Positions 49,239 through 60,528 of a stretch of DNA of 64,000 nt are shown here, piece after piece; the stretch's first letter is position 1, and each line of letters opens with the position of its first letter. Source of the stretch: Amphimedon queenslandica (Eukaryota > Porifera > Demospongiae > Haplosclerida > Niphatidae); assembly GCF_000090795.2 (NCBI RefSeq), contig NW_003546527.1, forward strand, positions 21,138 to 85,137, in the 5' to 3' direction. The notes below the pieces were generated by a model. It was not told the origin of the DNA. It made no database searches and saw only the letters and a list, made by a program, of their open reading frames with translations. Made by a program: the position numbers and the translations under genes.

Positions 49239-52200
49239 ATGTTCTCTGTTGCTCCATTCTCAAATCCAGTCTATCACATCAGTTATTCTGTTTGGGCGAG
49301 AGGAGGAGGAGAAGGAGGAGGGTCTGATTGGGGAACTGACAGTGTACCTGACTCGGAAATAAACTCCCCGGTGTTAGATAGGATCCTGTTCACAACAGAA
49401 GCTGGTGACATTACACCGACTGTCAACAGTAGCTCTGATATCGAGGAGACTAGTCTAACACCTATTGCAAGCCACAGAGTAGTGAGGGTCCATTCAGATC
49501 AAGACTCTGCCATACATAGTATAACTCTGCCTTACCTGCAGCCTCTACCTCCTCCTGTTTCTTCCAGTAAACAAGCAGACACAGGAGACTCTCCATTACA
49601 AAGCAATAGTAATTCTCCATCACAAAGCAATAGTAACTCTCCATCACAAAGCAATAGTCACTCTCCATCACAAAGCAATAGTCACTTACCATCTGAAGAG
49701 ACTGACATTCTCCTTACGTCATCCCTTGTCCTGTTACCTGAGAGGGAAGACCACTTTCCAACTGAGTCCCTGGACTCTGGCCTATGCTCCACTTCCAGTC
49801 TTCCTTCCACTGACTCAAGCATTCGTAGACTATCTGGAGGAATGGCGGCTAATTCCCCTAACTTGCCTAAGTGGCGAGGGCAAGCAGCTGTAGCTGATAT
49901 TAATTCTTTTGGTAGGCCCTCTCCACAACAGCATTCAAGACAAGGAAAGATAGCTAATAGCCAAAGAGGAAGGTGTGCAAGATGTGGAAAACTGGTATAT
50001 TTTGGTAAGCTATCCCTTTCATGTGTGTACTTGCATTCTTTAGATTTTTAATAAGCGAAATCATGTTAAGCACTTAGCAGTGTAGGCTAATTACTTAGCA
50101 GTATAAGCTAGTAGTCTCAGTATTAAATTAAGTGTGTTAAAAGCCATTTAAATGTTCGATTGACCAGTCAGTTTAGAGTAGCCCTGAATGCATTGTTATT
50201 GCTCTCTTTTGTAAGCTCTTGCAAACGACTAATCCTCTACTGATTTTGCTTATGGCACTGCTTTGAATAACAATTTTGTTATAATTTTATTATAATACTT
50301 CATTACGTTATCTTTTGTATATAAATTAAGTTTTCTACAGAAATTTATAATGAGGGAAATAACCAAACAGCAGCAATCTTTAGATAATCTAGTGTAGTAT
50401 TGACAAGAGCGACACATGATCCTGTTATTTTAATCTTCTTTGTTCTTATTATTAATATCTTCCCCCGCTCCCCGCATAACAAATTGCCCCCCGAGACCAC
50501 ACCTTTTAAAAGATTAACCACACCTACCTATCTCCGCTGCGGTCCCGTCATCCATCCTTTATATTGGTGGGCATCGTCCTTGCTTCTTCTCTTTTCTCTC
50601 GCATCTGGAGTCCTCTTCCTACGCTCTTTCCTGCGCTTTGTATGCGCATCAGGGCTGCACCCATTTTTATACAGTGAGTTACTCATAGGAATGAATATCG
50701 TAGTGAAAGCGGGCCCTCAGGGAGATGGCCAAACAAGAGTTCAGTATGGGGTCCTGTCCTATCATGATTATGTATATTACATGTACATTTCCTAATGTTT
50801 GGGTGTGTGAGTTTATGTATGTACAGCATCTTCTCTCTATTGCTTTTCTCTCTCTCTCACTGTTGTGTTCCTGTTAATTGCTTCAATGGTGTACATTCTG
50901 TCACTTAGCAGTTTCACTGTTGTGAACATTGTCACTCTGTATATAAGGAGAGGGTATACTGTCTTCCCACAAAAAATATAAATCTTGTGTGTTCCTCCTT
51001 AATGGAATTTCTAGCCTTACACTCAATGCAAAGAATTTACATTAAACTGGCTGCCAGTATTATGTCTAGTTTGGATGCCATTAACTCCCTCTTGTTAAAA
51101 GAAAACAGTCACATGAGGAGGTGGAGAGCCGTAATGGGAGGCAGTAGCTTGCTGCCTGAGAGCAAGAAGAGTGCTGATTAATGGACCGGGGAAATGTTGA
51201 GAATTCTTGGGCAGAGTTTATCTAAAACTGTCCAATTATTGGCCAATAGACACTTGTTGATATGCACTTGCATACATTCACTATACATGTACATGCATAC
51301 ATGCATCCACTGCTGTTGCTGTTTCTTAGAATTATTCTAACTAAAAGTATACACAACCATAACATACACATGTGTACTTGTGCAATAGTTTGTTAGTAGT
51401 TGGTCCATATCCTTTTGGCTACTAGTAGTGCATGTACATTCTGTATAATACCTATTATTATTATTATTAATGTTATCTTATGTAATAACTCTTGACTTCA
51501 TTGTTTGTTGTTGCCTTTATTGATTATGATAACATCTCCCCTTTGTGAACGTGTGTCCTTAGCACTTATCTGGCATTACCCATTATTATTATTATTTAAT
51601 ATATTGCTACCAGTTCGACAGCTTACATAGCTGTTAAGTCACTAGCTAGAATAATTATATTTTAAATAATCAAAGATTATCCACTGCTTTGTGTCTGTAG
51701 TGGAGTTTGTTCTCATGGGTCAGGTGTCCCCCTACTGAACTCTTGCTATTTTTATAAATTGTGTGATTGTAACCTCTTTATGGCATTGAACTTTGTCTTT
51801 TTCATTCAAGACATCAGCTCATTTCGTTAATTGAATGTCTATAGTACCTGGCAACGATCACTTTGGAAAAACGACAGTCATGTCTAAAATCAAGCGAAAC
51901 GTCTTAGGTTTCGGCATAAAGAAGTCCCCAAAGCCCACAAATGGGATTGTGGACGAAGGTAATAGCACATAGGACAGTGGCCAGTGGAGAGGATGTATTT
52001 ATTTGGTTGTGTATAAGGATGCTTTGCTGTTTGGTTGTGTATTTAGTTTTATTGTGTTTTCTTACTGACCACAACTTGTAGAATGATGTCAGGATTGCAT
52101 TAATTATCTATATCTTTTCTTCCTTTTCCCCTCTCTCCAAATCTTTCCCTTTCTATTTCACACACACGCACATTCACAATTGCATCATAACTTACTTTCT

Positions 52201-54316
52201 TTCCTCTCTCTCTCTACTCATAGCTGAGAAAAGGACAGCCATGGGTCAGCAATGGCACCAGAAGTGCTTCAGGTGTACGACCTGTGGTAGATTCCTAGAC
52301 CCAGGAAGACACTGTGAGGTAATGATGCATTACTGACACTGACCTGTCTATAATTGAGTTTGTACATTATAGCACGAAGGCCAGCCCTACTGTAATACTT
52401 GTTATCAGAACCAGTTTGGTCCCGATGGACTGAGGAGTGGGACAGCTATACAACCACGCCCTCTTTTAGACCCACCGCTCACAGCAGAGGAAAGGTACGG
52501 ATGATTTAGTTGTGTTGTGATAGAGCTCATGTGATGATTGTTTAAGTTAAAAGCAATGTTTATACGTATAGAGAGAAAGTTTTTATTGTTTTTTTTAGAA
52601 GCGACATACTCTCGAAAATAGAAACGTACAATCTTTACAAGGAGAATGCAATAGAGACCATCAGACACAGAGAAGCAGGAGACAGGATATTCTATGAAGG
52701 AATCCTCAGACTTTACTGGGGACTCAAGAGACACATTGTGCTCTCCAGTGGAGCTAATTACGGTCGACAAAGAGCCAGGGAGAGCTCTTATAACTATATT
52801 TCGATTGATGATGAAGGATTTGATAAGATGGTGACACAGGTATGATATATATTTCTTGATGATTTCATTGTGTGTGTCTTCTACTCTTCCTGTCTCTCTT
52901 TTATATTTCTGTCTTCTTCTCCTTCCTCTTTCTATCTTTCTCTTTCTCTCTCTCTCTCTCAGGCTGACTCTGGAGACATTAGCAAAGATGAGTTACAGAG
53001 ATACATGGAACTAGCTCAATACAGCCTAGGAACTGATGAGCTAGTGAAAGGATTGTCATTAGAAGGTCAGCACCACTAGCTGCTAGCACACACACACATT
53101 AGTAGTTTTTGTAGTAACATCTTCATGTTATGCCCTTTTATGCATAATGCATTAACTAATGTCTCATATGTTAGCCTTTTCTAATGGAGAGAGTGCTACA
53201 GACAGTGGAGTGGGCACAATTACTGAGGAAAGTGATGATCCTAAAGAAGAGTATGTCATTGGTAAGTCCTTATGCCTCTGTGTGTACATTTGTATTATTC
53301 AATGTCGGCTGGAATGAGTTTATATAGGTGTGTATCTGTATGTATCTGTTTGTATACGTACATTCACTTTTATATTGATGATTCAGTAGGTGTTGACGAT
53401 TCAGAGGATGATAGTTTACCGGAGGAAAAGTCCTGTCAGTCCCTCACTAACAGTCCAACCAAAGGGAGAGTCGTCCTAAGACAAAAGAGTGATGTCACCG
53501 ATAGGATACCTCGTACAACCTCAGTAAGAAGGAGGTCAGCTTCCTTCAAGAAAGTGCAGAAGTACAAGCGACAAGAAGCCAGAGAAGAAAAGGTATGTGT
53601 TTATTATTTGGAATGGTTTCACCCGCCTCCTCACTCTTCCCTCTTCCCCACTCAGAGGAGTAAATTCATTCCTCCGTACGGTAAACCCACTAACCTAAGA
53701 GTCTCCAACTTGCAGAGGACACCAGAAGTCATTGACATGCTCCTACAAAAATACAACGTAAGATTGCAATGACTTAGTGATCATGGATAGATACATGAAT
53801 GCCATCCACACAGGTCGAAAATAAATCCAGTGAATTCTCGTTAATGGTAGTCCATGATAGTGGAGCAATGGAACAGCTTGACCCGTCCGACTCTCCATTG
53901 GCCATCAGATTAAAGCTTGGACCAAGTGAAGTATGTATTTTTATAATAATATTTAACAAATGCATTTGAGTTAATGGCATTATCACTAGGACGTTGCCAA
54001 GATTTATGTGATGGAAGCCAGTGATTCTGCAAGCATGCAACTCTCACAAGAGGTCTGTGTAGTCTAAGTGTACATAGTGTTAATATGATACTGTCTGCTA
54101 CCAACAGGTTGCCGAGTACATTAGGTTCCAGTTACCAGAGCTAAATATCTTCCTCAAGAAATTCGACGAGGAAGAACAAAGAGAAAAAGAAAAATTGAGG
54201 AGAAGGTAAGCTGCTTCTCTTATGCAAGCTAGTTTGTATTCACTTTTATACTCTCCCCCTCTCTTTTGTAGGTTTGAGATTTGGAAAGATGCTATCAGGG
54301 AAGTGCAATCACTTTG
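49239..54316 (+). CDS. RASSF: RASSF-family protein with LIM, Ras-association and SARAH domains
   Basis: The first coding exon (from 49239; an upstream untranslated exon is likely) encodes a Ser/Pro-rich region with a short tandem repeat and the start of a LIM domain, RCARCGKLVYF. The next exons complete it: GQQWHQKCFRCTTCGRFL, HEGQPYCNTCY. A helical segment follows (SKIETYNLYKENAIETIRHR), then acidic linkers and a basic block (VRRRSASFKKVQKYKRQ). The RA domain has FIPPYGKPTNLRVSNLQR, VIDMLLQKYNVENKSSEF and LAIRLKLGPSEDVAKIYVME. The C-terminal SARAH helix runs from FQLPELNIFLKKFDEEEQRE to WKDAIREVQSL. RA-SARAH is diagnostic of RASSF1-6, which bind Ras-like GTPases and Hippo-type kinases. The LIM domain in place of C1 is known from insect RASSF. 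A possible cassette exon lies at 51845-51958. An AATAAA lies at about 54677. Confidence 0.9.
49588..49683 (+). repeat. 24-bp coding tandem repeat in the RASSF first exon
   Basis: About four copies of a 24-base unit (tctccatcacaaagcaatag plus four bases) encode SPSQSNSN/SH octads. The repeat stays in frame and is presumably length-variable. Confidence 0.9.
50052..51844. other. long first intron of the RASSF gene
   Basis: No coding exon that keeps phase was found, though a long open frame at 50400-50795 coincides with a local GC-richer patch (about 50455-50660) that could be an internal promoter. TACATGTACATGCAT palindromes lie near 51290. Confidence 0.4.
51845..51958 (+). other. candidate cassette or alternative first exon of the RASSF gene
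   Basis: A 114-base stretch lies between a TATAG acceptor and a GTAATA donor. It is open in the phase of both flanking exons (phase 1 in and out) and encodes 38 residues, including MSKIKRNVLGFGIKKSPKP. As a first exon starting at ATG 51880 it would give a protein lacking the first zinc-binding Cys pair of the LIM domain. As a cassette it would insert between LIM zinc ligands. Confidence 0.5.
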
Positions 54317-54390
54317 ATTTTGGTTGTCTTCCTCTCCTCACTAGCAGTTAACTCTCTTTTTGTCCTACCACTCTCCTCTCTCTCTCTCTC

Positions 54391-54426
<36 letters not shown>

Positions 54427-54764
54427 AAATATGTTTTAAGGAACACTTCACATGTATTATACACTCCTCCTAGGGAATGATGTTTAAGTATTGATAATAA
54501 TAATATTAATAATAATAATAATAATAACTAGTATTGTGTTTTCATTATTATTGTGTAATTTTTGTGGTTTATAATAATTATTATTCTCACCAATAATTTA
54601 ACTTGATTATTACTTTCATTATTGGGCGTGGTTAGTTTTAACCCTTTGTATTCTAGAAGATTCTTGGCCATTCTTGAATAAACTTGTCAATTGTCATTGT
54701 TCTTCTTTAAAGATTAGTGGATACTTTATAGCTCTGGCTTGTTTTTTGAAAGAATTATAGAGAA
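54317..54764. other. intergenic
   Basis: 3' UTR of the RASSF gene with a CT microsatellite (about 54380-54427) and an AATAAA at 54677-54682, then a short promoter for Hikeshi. Confidence 0.5.
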
Positions 54765-55430
54765 ATGTTTGGCCTACTAGCCTCTGGACGCTTGGTAAGT
54801 ACTTTTCTTTTGCACTATTGAAGTATTAAACATTATTTTACTCCATTGTAGGTAGATACTAATATTCAAGATGCTGGTGGAGGGCAGTTTTACTTCACGC
54901 TGGAGCAAGTTGAAGGTCTTAACCACATTGTCGTCTTCCTTACCGGTCAAGTTCCTTTCTCCGAGGGTTTTGCTGGCGGTATATATTTTGGTGTCTCAAC
55001 CGACCTGGGAGGGATAGCCTGGCAATATTTGGGTTTCATATCAAACGAGAAACCCAGCGCCATTTTTAAAATATCAAACGTCAAGCCGTCGCCTTCTGCC
55101 GCCAATCCTTTTGGTGAAGCCATGATGGCTAGCCTTGAAGACATGAGTTCTACTACAGCACTTGTTGGGATATTAGTGGAGCCAGCTGCCCACATTGCAC
55201 AGCTTACTCCAGCTTCAAACACTCAGGCAACTAGCATGGACTCATTTACAGAGTTTTCTACCAAAATGGTCGAGAATTTCTTCAATTATGCATCGTCCTT
55301 TGCTGTTCTCCCAGCTCAGACTCCAATCAATCCAATGGAGAACTATGTCCCTCTTAGTGTCCTCCAGTCCTGGTACGAGACTTTCGCCAGACGACTACAA
55401 GCTAATCCTAACTATTGGAAAACACTTTAA
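54765..55430 (+). CDS. HIKESHI: Hikeshi (nuclear import carrier for Hsp70)
   Basis: Two exons (54765-54794, 54852-55430) encode 202 residues, close to the usual ~197. The start MFGLLASGRLV, then LNHIVVFLTGQVPFSEGFAG, GFISNEKPSAIFKISNVK, SMDSFTEFSTKMVENFFNYA and SSFAVLPAQ follow animal Hikeshi along their length. The end is YETFARRLQANPNYWKTL, matching the family ending. Hikeshi carries Hsp70 into the nucleus during heat stress by binding FG nucleoporins. The single 57-base intron follows the tenth codon. An AATAAA lies at about 55667. Confidence 0.96.
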
Positions 55431-55707
55431 AATTTTTGTGTTTCAGTCATTGATGTAGCAGTATTTGATTTTTTATCCAACTGTACATGAATTGCAAAAA
55501 ACCTTTTCTTTTGTCGTTGGGTGGAGCTGCCTCGAGCTCGCCCACGCATGCTAACGAGAGATTATGGGCATGCGCAGAACGCAGTACCGCGCGATGATTA
55601 CCACGCCCATCCGACATCATAGGCGTGTTTCACACATGAATGTCATGATTTCATGATTGGCCTGCAAATAAAAAGATGTACTGGTTTGATAAGGTGTGTT
55701 GGAAGGT

Positions 55708-57253
55708 ATGTCTCGTCCTCGAGTGAGCGAGAAAGGTATGTATGGTCTGTATATTGCTTAAAATAGTCTTCTCTTTTACACTAGCTTCATCAAAGACCCA
55801 GTCTCTTCATTTAGCCCTTAACGACATGTCCAGGAATTACTCATCTTCTCGTACTAGTGGTGGGCCTGTTGGCCGCTCTATCAATAACGATCCAGGAGTA
55901 GGAGGAGAGGAAAGGAGCTCTAGCAAGAGGGACAGCGTAGATCCCATAGACTCACTTACCATTAGGAGCAGGAAAAGATCTAGAGAAGATTTCTCATTTA
56001 AGAGCTGCTTTACTTCATGTAAGTATTCTAATGCCCATAGTAGCATTTATTAGCACTTATGGTACTTATTAAAGAATATTCTGCCTCAAGTCAAATTAAA
56101 TACCAAGTTCTACACGATTGGTTTTTGATTGTATTGAGATAAGTGTTTGTTTATAAGCTGGTTGTAGTAGGCCCTAGTCAGGTGGAGTAGCTTAAACATT
56201 CAATGTGGTCATTCTTCTGAAAATGACCCTTATTCAATGTGTGGTGTGTGGGTATGCCTCTATAAAAACTAATCGTTATCCTTTGGTAACTGACACTTAA
56301 TGGCATTCTGCATATGAACAAACTCATTAAGTCTTGATTGCTTTACATTACATAACTGACTCCATTGTCTTTAACTATAGCACCTCCTATCAGACTTGCT
56401 ACCAGCTGCCTTCCTCCTATTAAATTGTAAAGAGACTTGTTTATTGTCTCTGGTAGAAGGAGCACCTATCATACATAGTGTTATCATTATCTACAGTATA
56501 CAATTTGAAGGAAGGGTGGGTACAATTAAAGGGTGGACATTATGCTTGTTGAAAAATAGCCTTCATTGATGTATGTCATACTAGAATTCTTGCAATCACG
56601 TGATGCATGTACACAGCAGTCATGTGATTTTGTTTTTGTCATCTCTCTTTCTTTTCTTCTCAAAATAGTCTGTCAAAAACTCTACAATTTCACAATTGCT
56701 TCTTGTCAATATTCTTTCTGTTACTTTTGTTACTCGAAAGTTCGGAGGGGGAGTTACCAAAATATGGAAAATTTTGAAAATGAACCTGACGGATCTACAG
56801 AGGTAAACAACTAGACATTATTGTGGTAAACAACTAAAAATATTTGCGTAGAAACTTTTCATTGTTATAGCCTTTTTTCTCATTAGCAATCAGGCTATAG
56901 TTATTTTTGTATTATTAAGCAGCAAAACCTTAAAAACAATAACATCAACTACATCCAACACTTATGTAAACCTCTCTCCTAATTTGGCTACCGAATTCCA
57001 ATGAGAAATATGTATAATAGTATACAATGATAAAATATTGAAAGTGAAAATTAACTGATGTTGTTATAGGGGATAAGAGCCGAGATAGAGGCAATGAAAT
57101 CCGAATTGAAGTTCCATTTTATGAATCCGTTTCAAAAGTGGAAGTACGATAAGAGGAGGCGTTTTCCATGGAAACTGCTCGTACACATGATTGTCATAAC
57201 ACTGGTGACCATACAAGTAAGGACAATGACATCAATATTAGCTATAACTGTCC

Positions 57254-57290
<37 letters not shown>

Positions 57291-57423
57291 AGTTATGTGT
57301 TTGTGCCGAAGAGAGGAGAGAGCTCAAGACATTTGTTTTTAACAACAGGGACACGTTTAATGATTTATTTATAATTGTGAGTAACCCGGCCAACATGTAC
57401 AGTGTAATTTATGTCACATTCCT

Positions 57424-57484
<61 letters not shown>

Positions 57485-59075
57485 AACAATTCCAGAAACC
57501 AATTGCCAATGACAGACATGATCCCTTGAATTATTATGGCAAAGCCAGTGCAGGGACTATCAGAAAGATAGAAGATCTTTGGGGACAGATTAACCACACT
57601 ATTATTACAGTAAGGAATAAGGAGACGTGTACAACACTTTTAGATACTAATAATGTCCATGTGCAACATCTTAATTTTGTCTTCTGTAGTATTATTCAAT
57701 CAAGACGATTGCCATTGGTCCTTATCAGTATGGCTCTGAAGATGATTCCAACACTCTCCCTCCGCCTCTTATACTGGATTTGATATTATTTGATTACAAA
57801 AATTCAAGTGGGTCTCATGGATTATACTGTAATTTTATTATTGTACTTTTATTGTAGCCACCACTATATCAATAAGTAAAGATGCTGATATTCATGAATT
57901 ATTGTATGATAATGGTGTATCAAGGAGTGTTACAAAGTGAGTAGTGACATACATGTATAACTGTTGTTTTGTAGACACAAACATAATTTGAAGTGTGTAT
58001 CAGAAAGTTTGAGCTAATTCTGATCGCAAATCTAAAGTTCAGAGAGACTTCAGACCAACTCTGACTAAAATTTTTTTGAAATAAATAATAAGTTGTTATT
58101 ATTAATTATTATTCTTTTTTTCTTATAGCATTGATTCAATGACATTTAAGTTTAACTTGAGCTCATTTTACAAGGACCAGAACTTTTATTTGTGCGCTAC
58201 CTTTCACATTGAGGTTAGTAACACTTTAGCATAATTTACTGACACCAAATGGTCTCAAATCATTTTCAAAATATAATTAAACATCTGCCAAATTTTAACA
58301 ATGGAATAGAATTGCCCGTATCACGTATTAGGCCAAGAGTTGCACTTTTATAATTTGAATATTATTTCTCTGTGTCTTTGCCTCGCTTGTGTACTAGATT
58401 GAATTGAAAAACAATGTCATTGATGGTACAATGCCTGTTTACCTGAGAGCTGAGTCAGAGTTTGATCCATGCGAGGATGATGATGGTGATCAAAAGAGAT
58501 TGAACTATAGAGGTAAGTGCAAGTTTACTTTAAGCCATTTCATTTCTTTCTTTGGTAGGCTCCACTCAGCATGACTCCGTGTTACTTGCTGTACTAGGCA
58601 GTCTTGTACTCCTGTTCACTATCATATCTACTGCACAGTGCATTAGATCATTAGTTACTTCTGCCAGATTCACTAAGGTATAGTAGTTGAATTTATTGCA
58701 ATGGTGCATTTATTTAAAGTCATCCGTTAATTTTTTATTATTTGTAGAGAGTCAAGAATTTCTTTCTCAAGCATTTCAACTATAAGCTCTCGTTGTCAGA
58801 GTATCTTCCATTGTACAATGTCTGGTTCATGGGAGTTATATGTAGTAATGTATTAGTAGTCGTGGGTACTATCATGTTCCTGTTTACTGCATTCATTAAT
58901 GTGAGTATTATTGACCCATTTCACCATGTTCTTCTCCATTGAAACAGGAAGGTGCATTATTTGAACTGAGCGATGTCAGTAGCATCATCTTTGGCATGGG
59001 AGTCTTCTTCCAGTGGCTTGGCTTGCTGAGGTTCCTGAGCTATTTTGATAAATACAATGTATGTCCTTATGGACT

Positions 59076-59168
<93 letters not shown>

Positions 59169-59705
59169 CTCCAAGTCTTTTCTGAGTGCATGATAATGGT
59201 GCTTGTGACCACAAAAACAGACCATATATGTACATTGCTATCTTCTGTTGTATTAAATTATTCATTTAGATACTGTTGATCACATTAAGACTGGCTATAC
59301 CCAGTGTCATTCGTTTCATGGTCTGTGGTTTCATATTTTATGTTGCCTTCCTTCTTCTGGGCTGGCTAGTATTAGGACCCTACCATCCAAAGGTACATCA
59401 TAGATCACTAACGAACATACGAATATTTTTATTTAAAAATCCTTTTCTGTAGTTTGCTGATCCATCAGTGACCTCAGAGTGTCTCTATTCTCTCATCAAT
59501 GGAGATGACATGTTTAATACATACATACAAATGGACAGCTCCTCTTTCTCTGCTTTCATATTCTCAAAGATATATCTCTACGTGTTTATTTCACTCTTCA
59601 TTTACGTGGTGCTTTCAGTGTTTATCTCATTGATATCAGACACTTACGAGACATTGCATGTAAGTTGAAAAATGACTATTGTTCCTCACACGTCTCTCTC
59701 TCTCT

Positions 59706-59737
<32 letters not shown>

Positions 59738-60168
59738 TCCTTGTAGGAAGTATGGACTGTAAGGTCACGAGGTTTCTTGCAGGATTTTGCAAACGACTGT
59801 CTGATTGAGACGACTGATGAGGGACAGACCAGTCAAACAAATATTGACAACGACTTTGAAGTTTTAACAGGTAAGTGTAATTCCAGTAACTATTTGGATT
59901 AATAACGTGTTAATTGGAAGGATCCAATCGTGGCTCTACTGATAATTCTCCTCTTCTTCATCGTCCAGTCACTACTTATCTTGGTCGTAGCGGCCAGTTT
60001 AGGACCACCACTCCCACTGTTCATCTTCACCCAGCAGCCAATAGCCCATTAGGACAGACAAGAGTAACAGCAAGTTATAGTGCTATTAATAATAATAATA
60101 ATAATTCTTCTCCTGAAATGGAGCGAGCACCATTGCTATATCCTCGACTTACAGGAAGGTTAGTTTGA
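55708..60168 (+). CDS. MCOLN: mucolipin-type TRP channel (TRPML)
   Basis: Multi-exon gene. The start MSRPRVSEKASSKTQ was chosen because the first exon (55708-55735) joins the next in phase. An N-terminal Ser/Arg-rich cytosolic part is followed by MNPFQKWKYDKRRRFPWKLL and the first helix (HMIVITLVTIQ). The luminal polycystin-mucolipin domain has INHTIIT, MTFKFNLSSFYKDQNFYLCA and IELKNNVIDG. Helices 2-6 include VLLAVLGSLVLLFTIIS, YNVWFMGVICSNVLVVVG, FFQWLGLLRFLSYFDKYN and TLRLAIPSVIRFMVCGFIFY. The pore carries LVLGPYHPKF and SLINGDDMFNTY, with the NGDD selectivity filter intact. The tail has DNSPLL and ERAPLL, both fitting the [DE]xxxLL endolysosomal sorting motif. It is a likely Ca2+-permeable lysosomal channel gated by PI(3,5)P2. 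Introns contain large CA and TG microsatellites. Confidence 0.94.
57424..57482. repeat. CA dinucleotide microsatellite
   Basis: Uninterrupted CA run in a TRPML intron, a few bases upstream of the exon that begins near 57495. Confidence 0.95.
57985..58080 (-). repeat. small remnant of the 186-bp-unit family
   Basis: Contains gtgtatcagaaagtttgagc and taattctgatcgcaaat, a rearranged fragment of the reverse unit, in a TRPML intron. Confidence 0.4.
59080..59166. repeat. TG dinucleotide microsatellite
   Basis: About 80 bases of TG in a TRPML intron just after the donor at 59060. Confidence 0.95.
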
Positions 60169-60528
60169 ATAGCAATCAATGTTCTTTTACCCTTTCTTTC
60201 TCTAGTCGTAATCATGTTTGATCATCTTCTCAATGCTGTGTATGTAATGTATGTATGTACATGTATATTCAATCAAAATTATAAACTAACTTCTATCAGG
60301 AGTTCTGTATTGTCTTATTATTATTATGGGACTCTGTTGCTGGTACTTTTGTGATATTTTTGTGCTGATTTCGATCAGCTGCACTTAATGATATATTTTT
60401 ATTACTTTAAATTAAAAAGAAATTAGCTTGATGAAAAAATGAAATTTTTAGTGACTTTATTACGCTCACGGGATTAATGAAGTAATTATTTTTAACCCCT
60501 TCAATGCTGTTGCTCATAACAACAAACA
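60169..60528. promoter_or_regulatory. intergenic with X-box-like site abutting IQCB1
   Basis: 3' UTR of TRPML followed by the promoter of IQCB1. At 60509-60523, GTTGCTCATAACAAC fits the RFX X-box layout (GTTGCT, 3-base spacer, AACAAC) and ends 5 bases before the ATG. X-boxes are typical of ciliary gene promoters, which suits this gene. Confidence 0.45.

Noticed and set aside
50400-50795. 131-codon frame in the RASSF intron
   Set aside because: Hydrophobic but without homology or splice support; more likely a promoter-like GC patch than a gene.
59080-59212. Poly-Cys/Val and poly-His/Thr frames
   Set aside because: TG/CA microsatellite in a TRPML intron.
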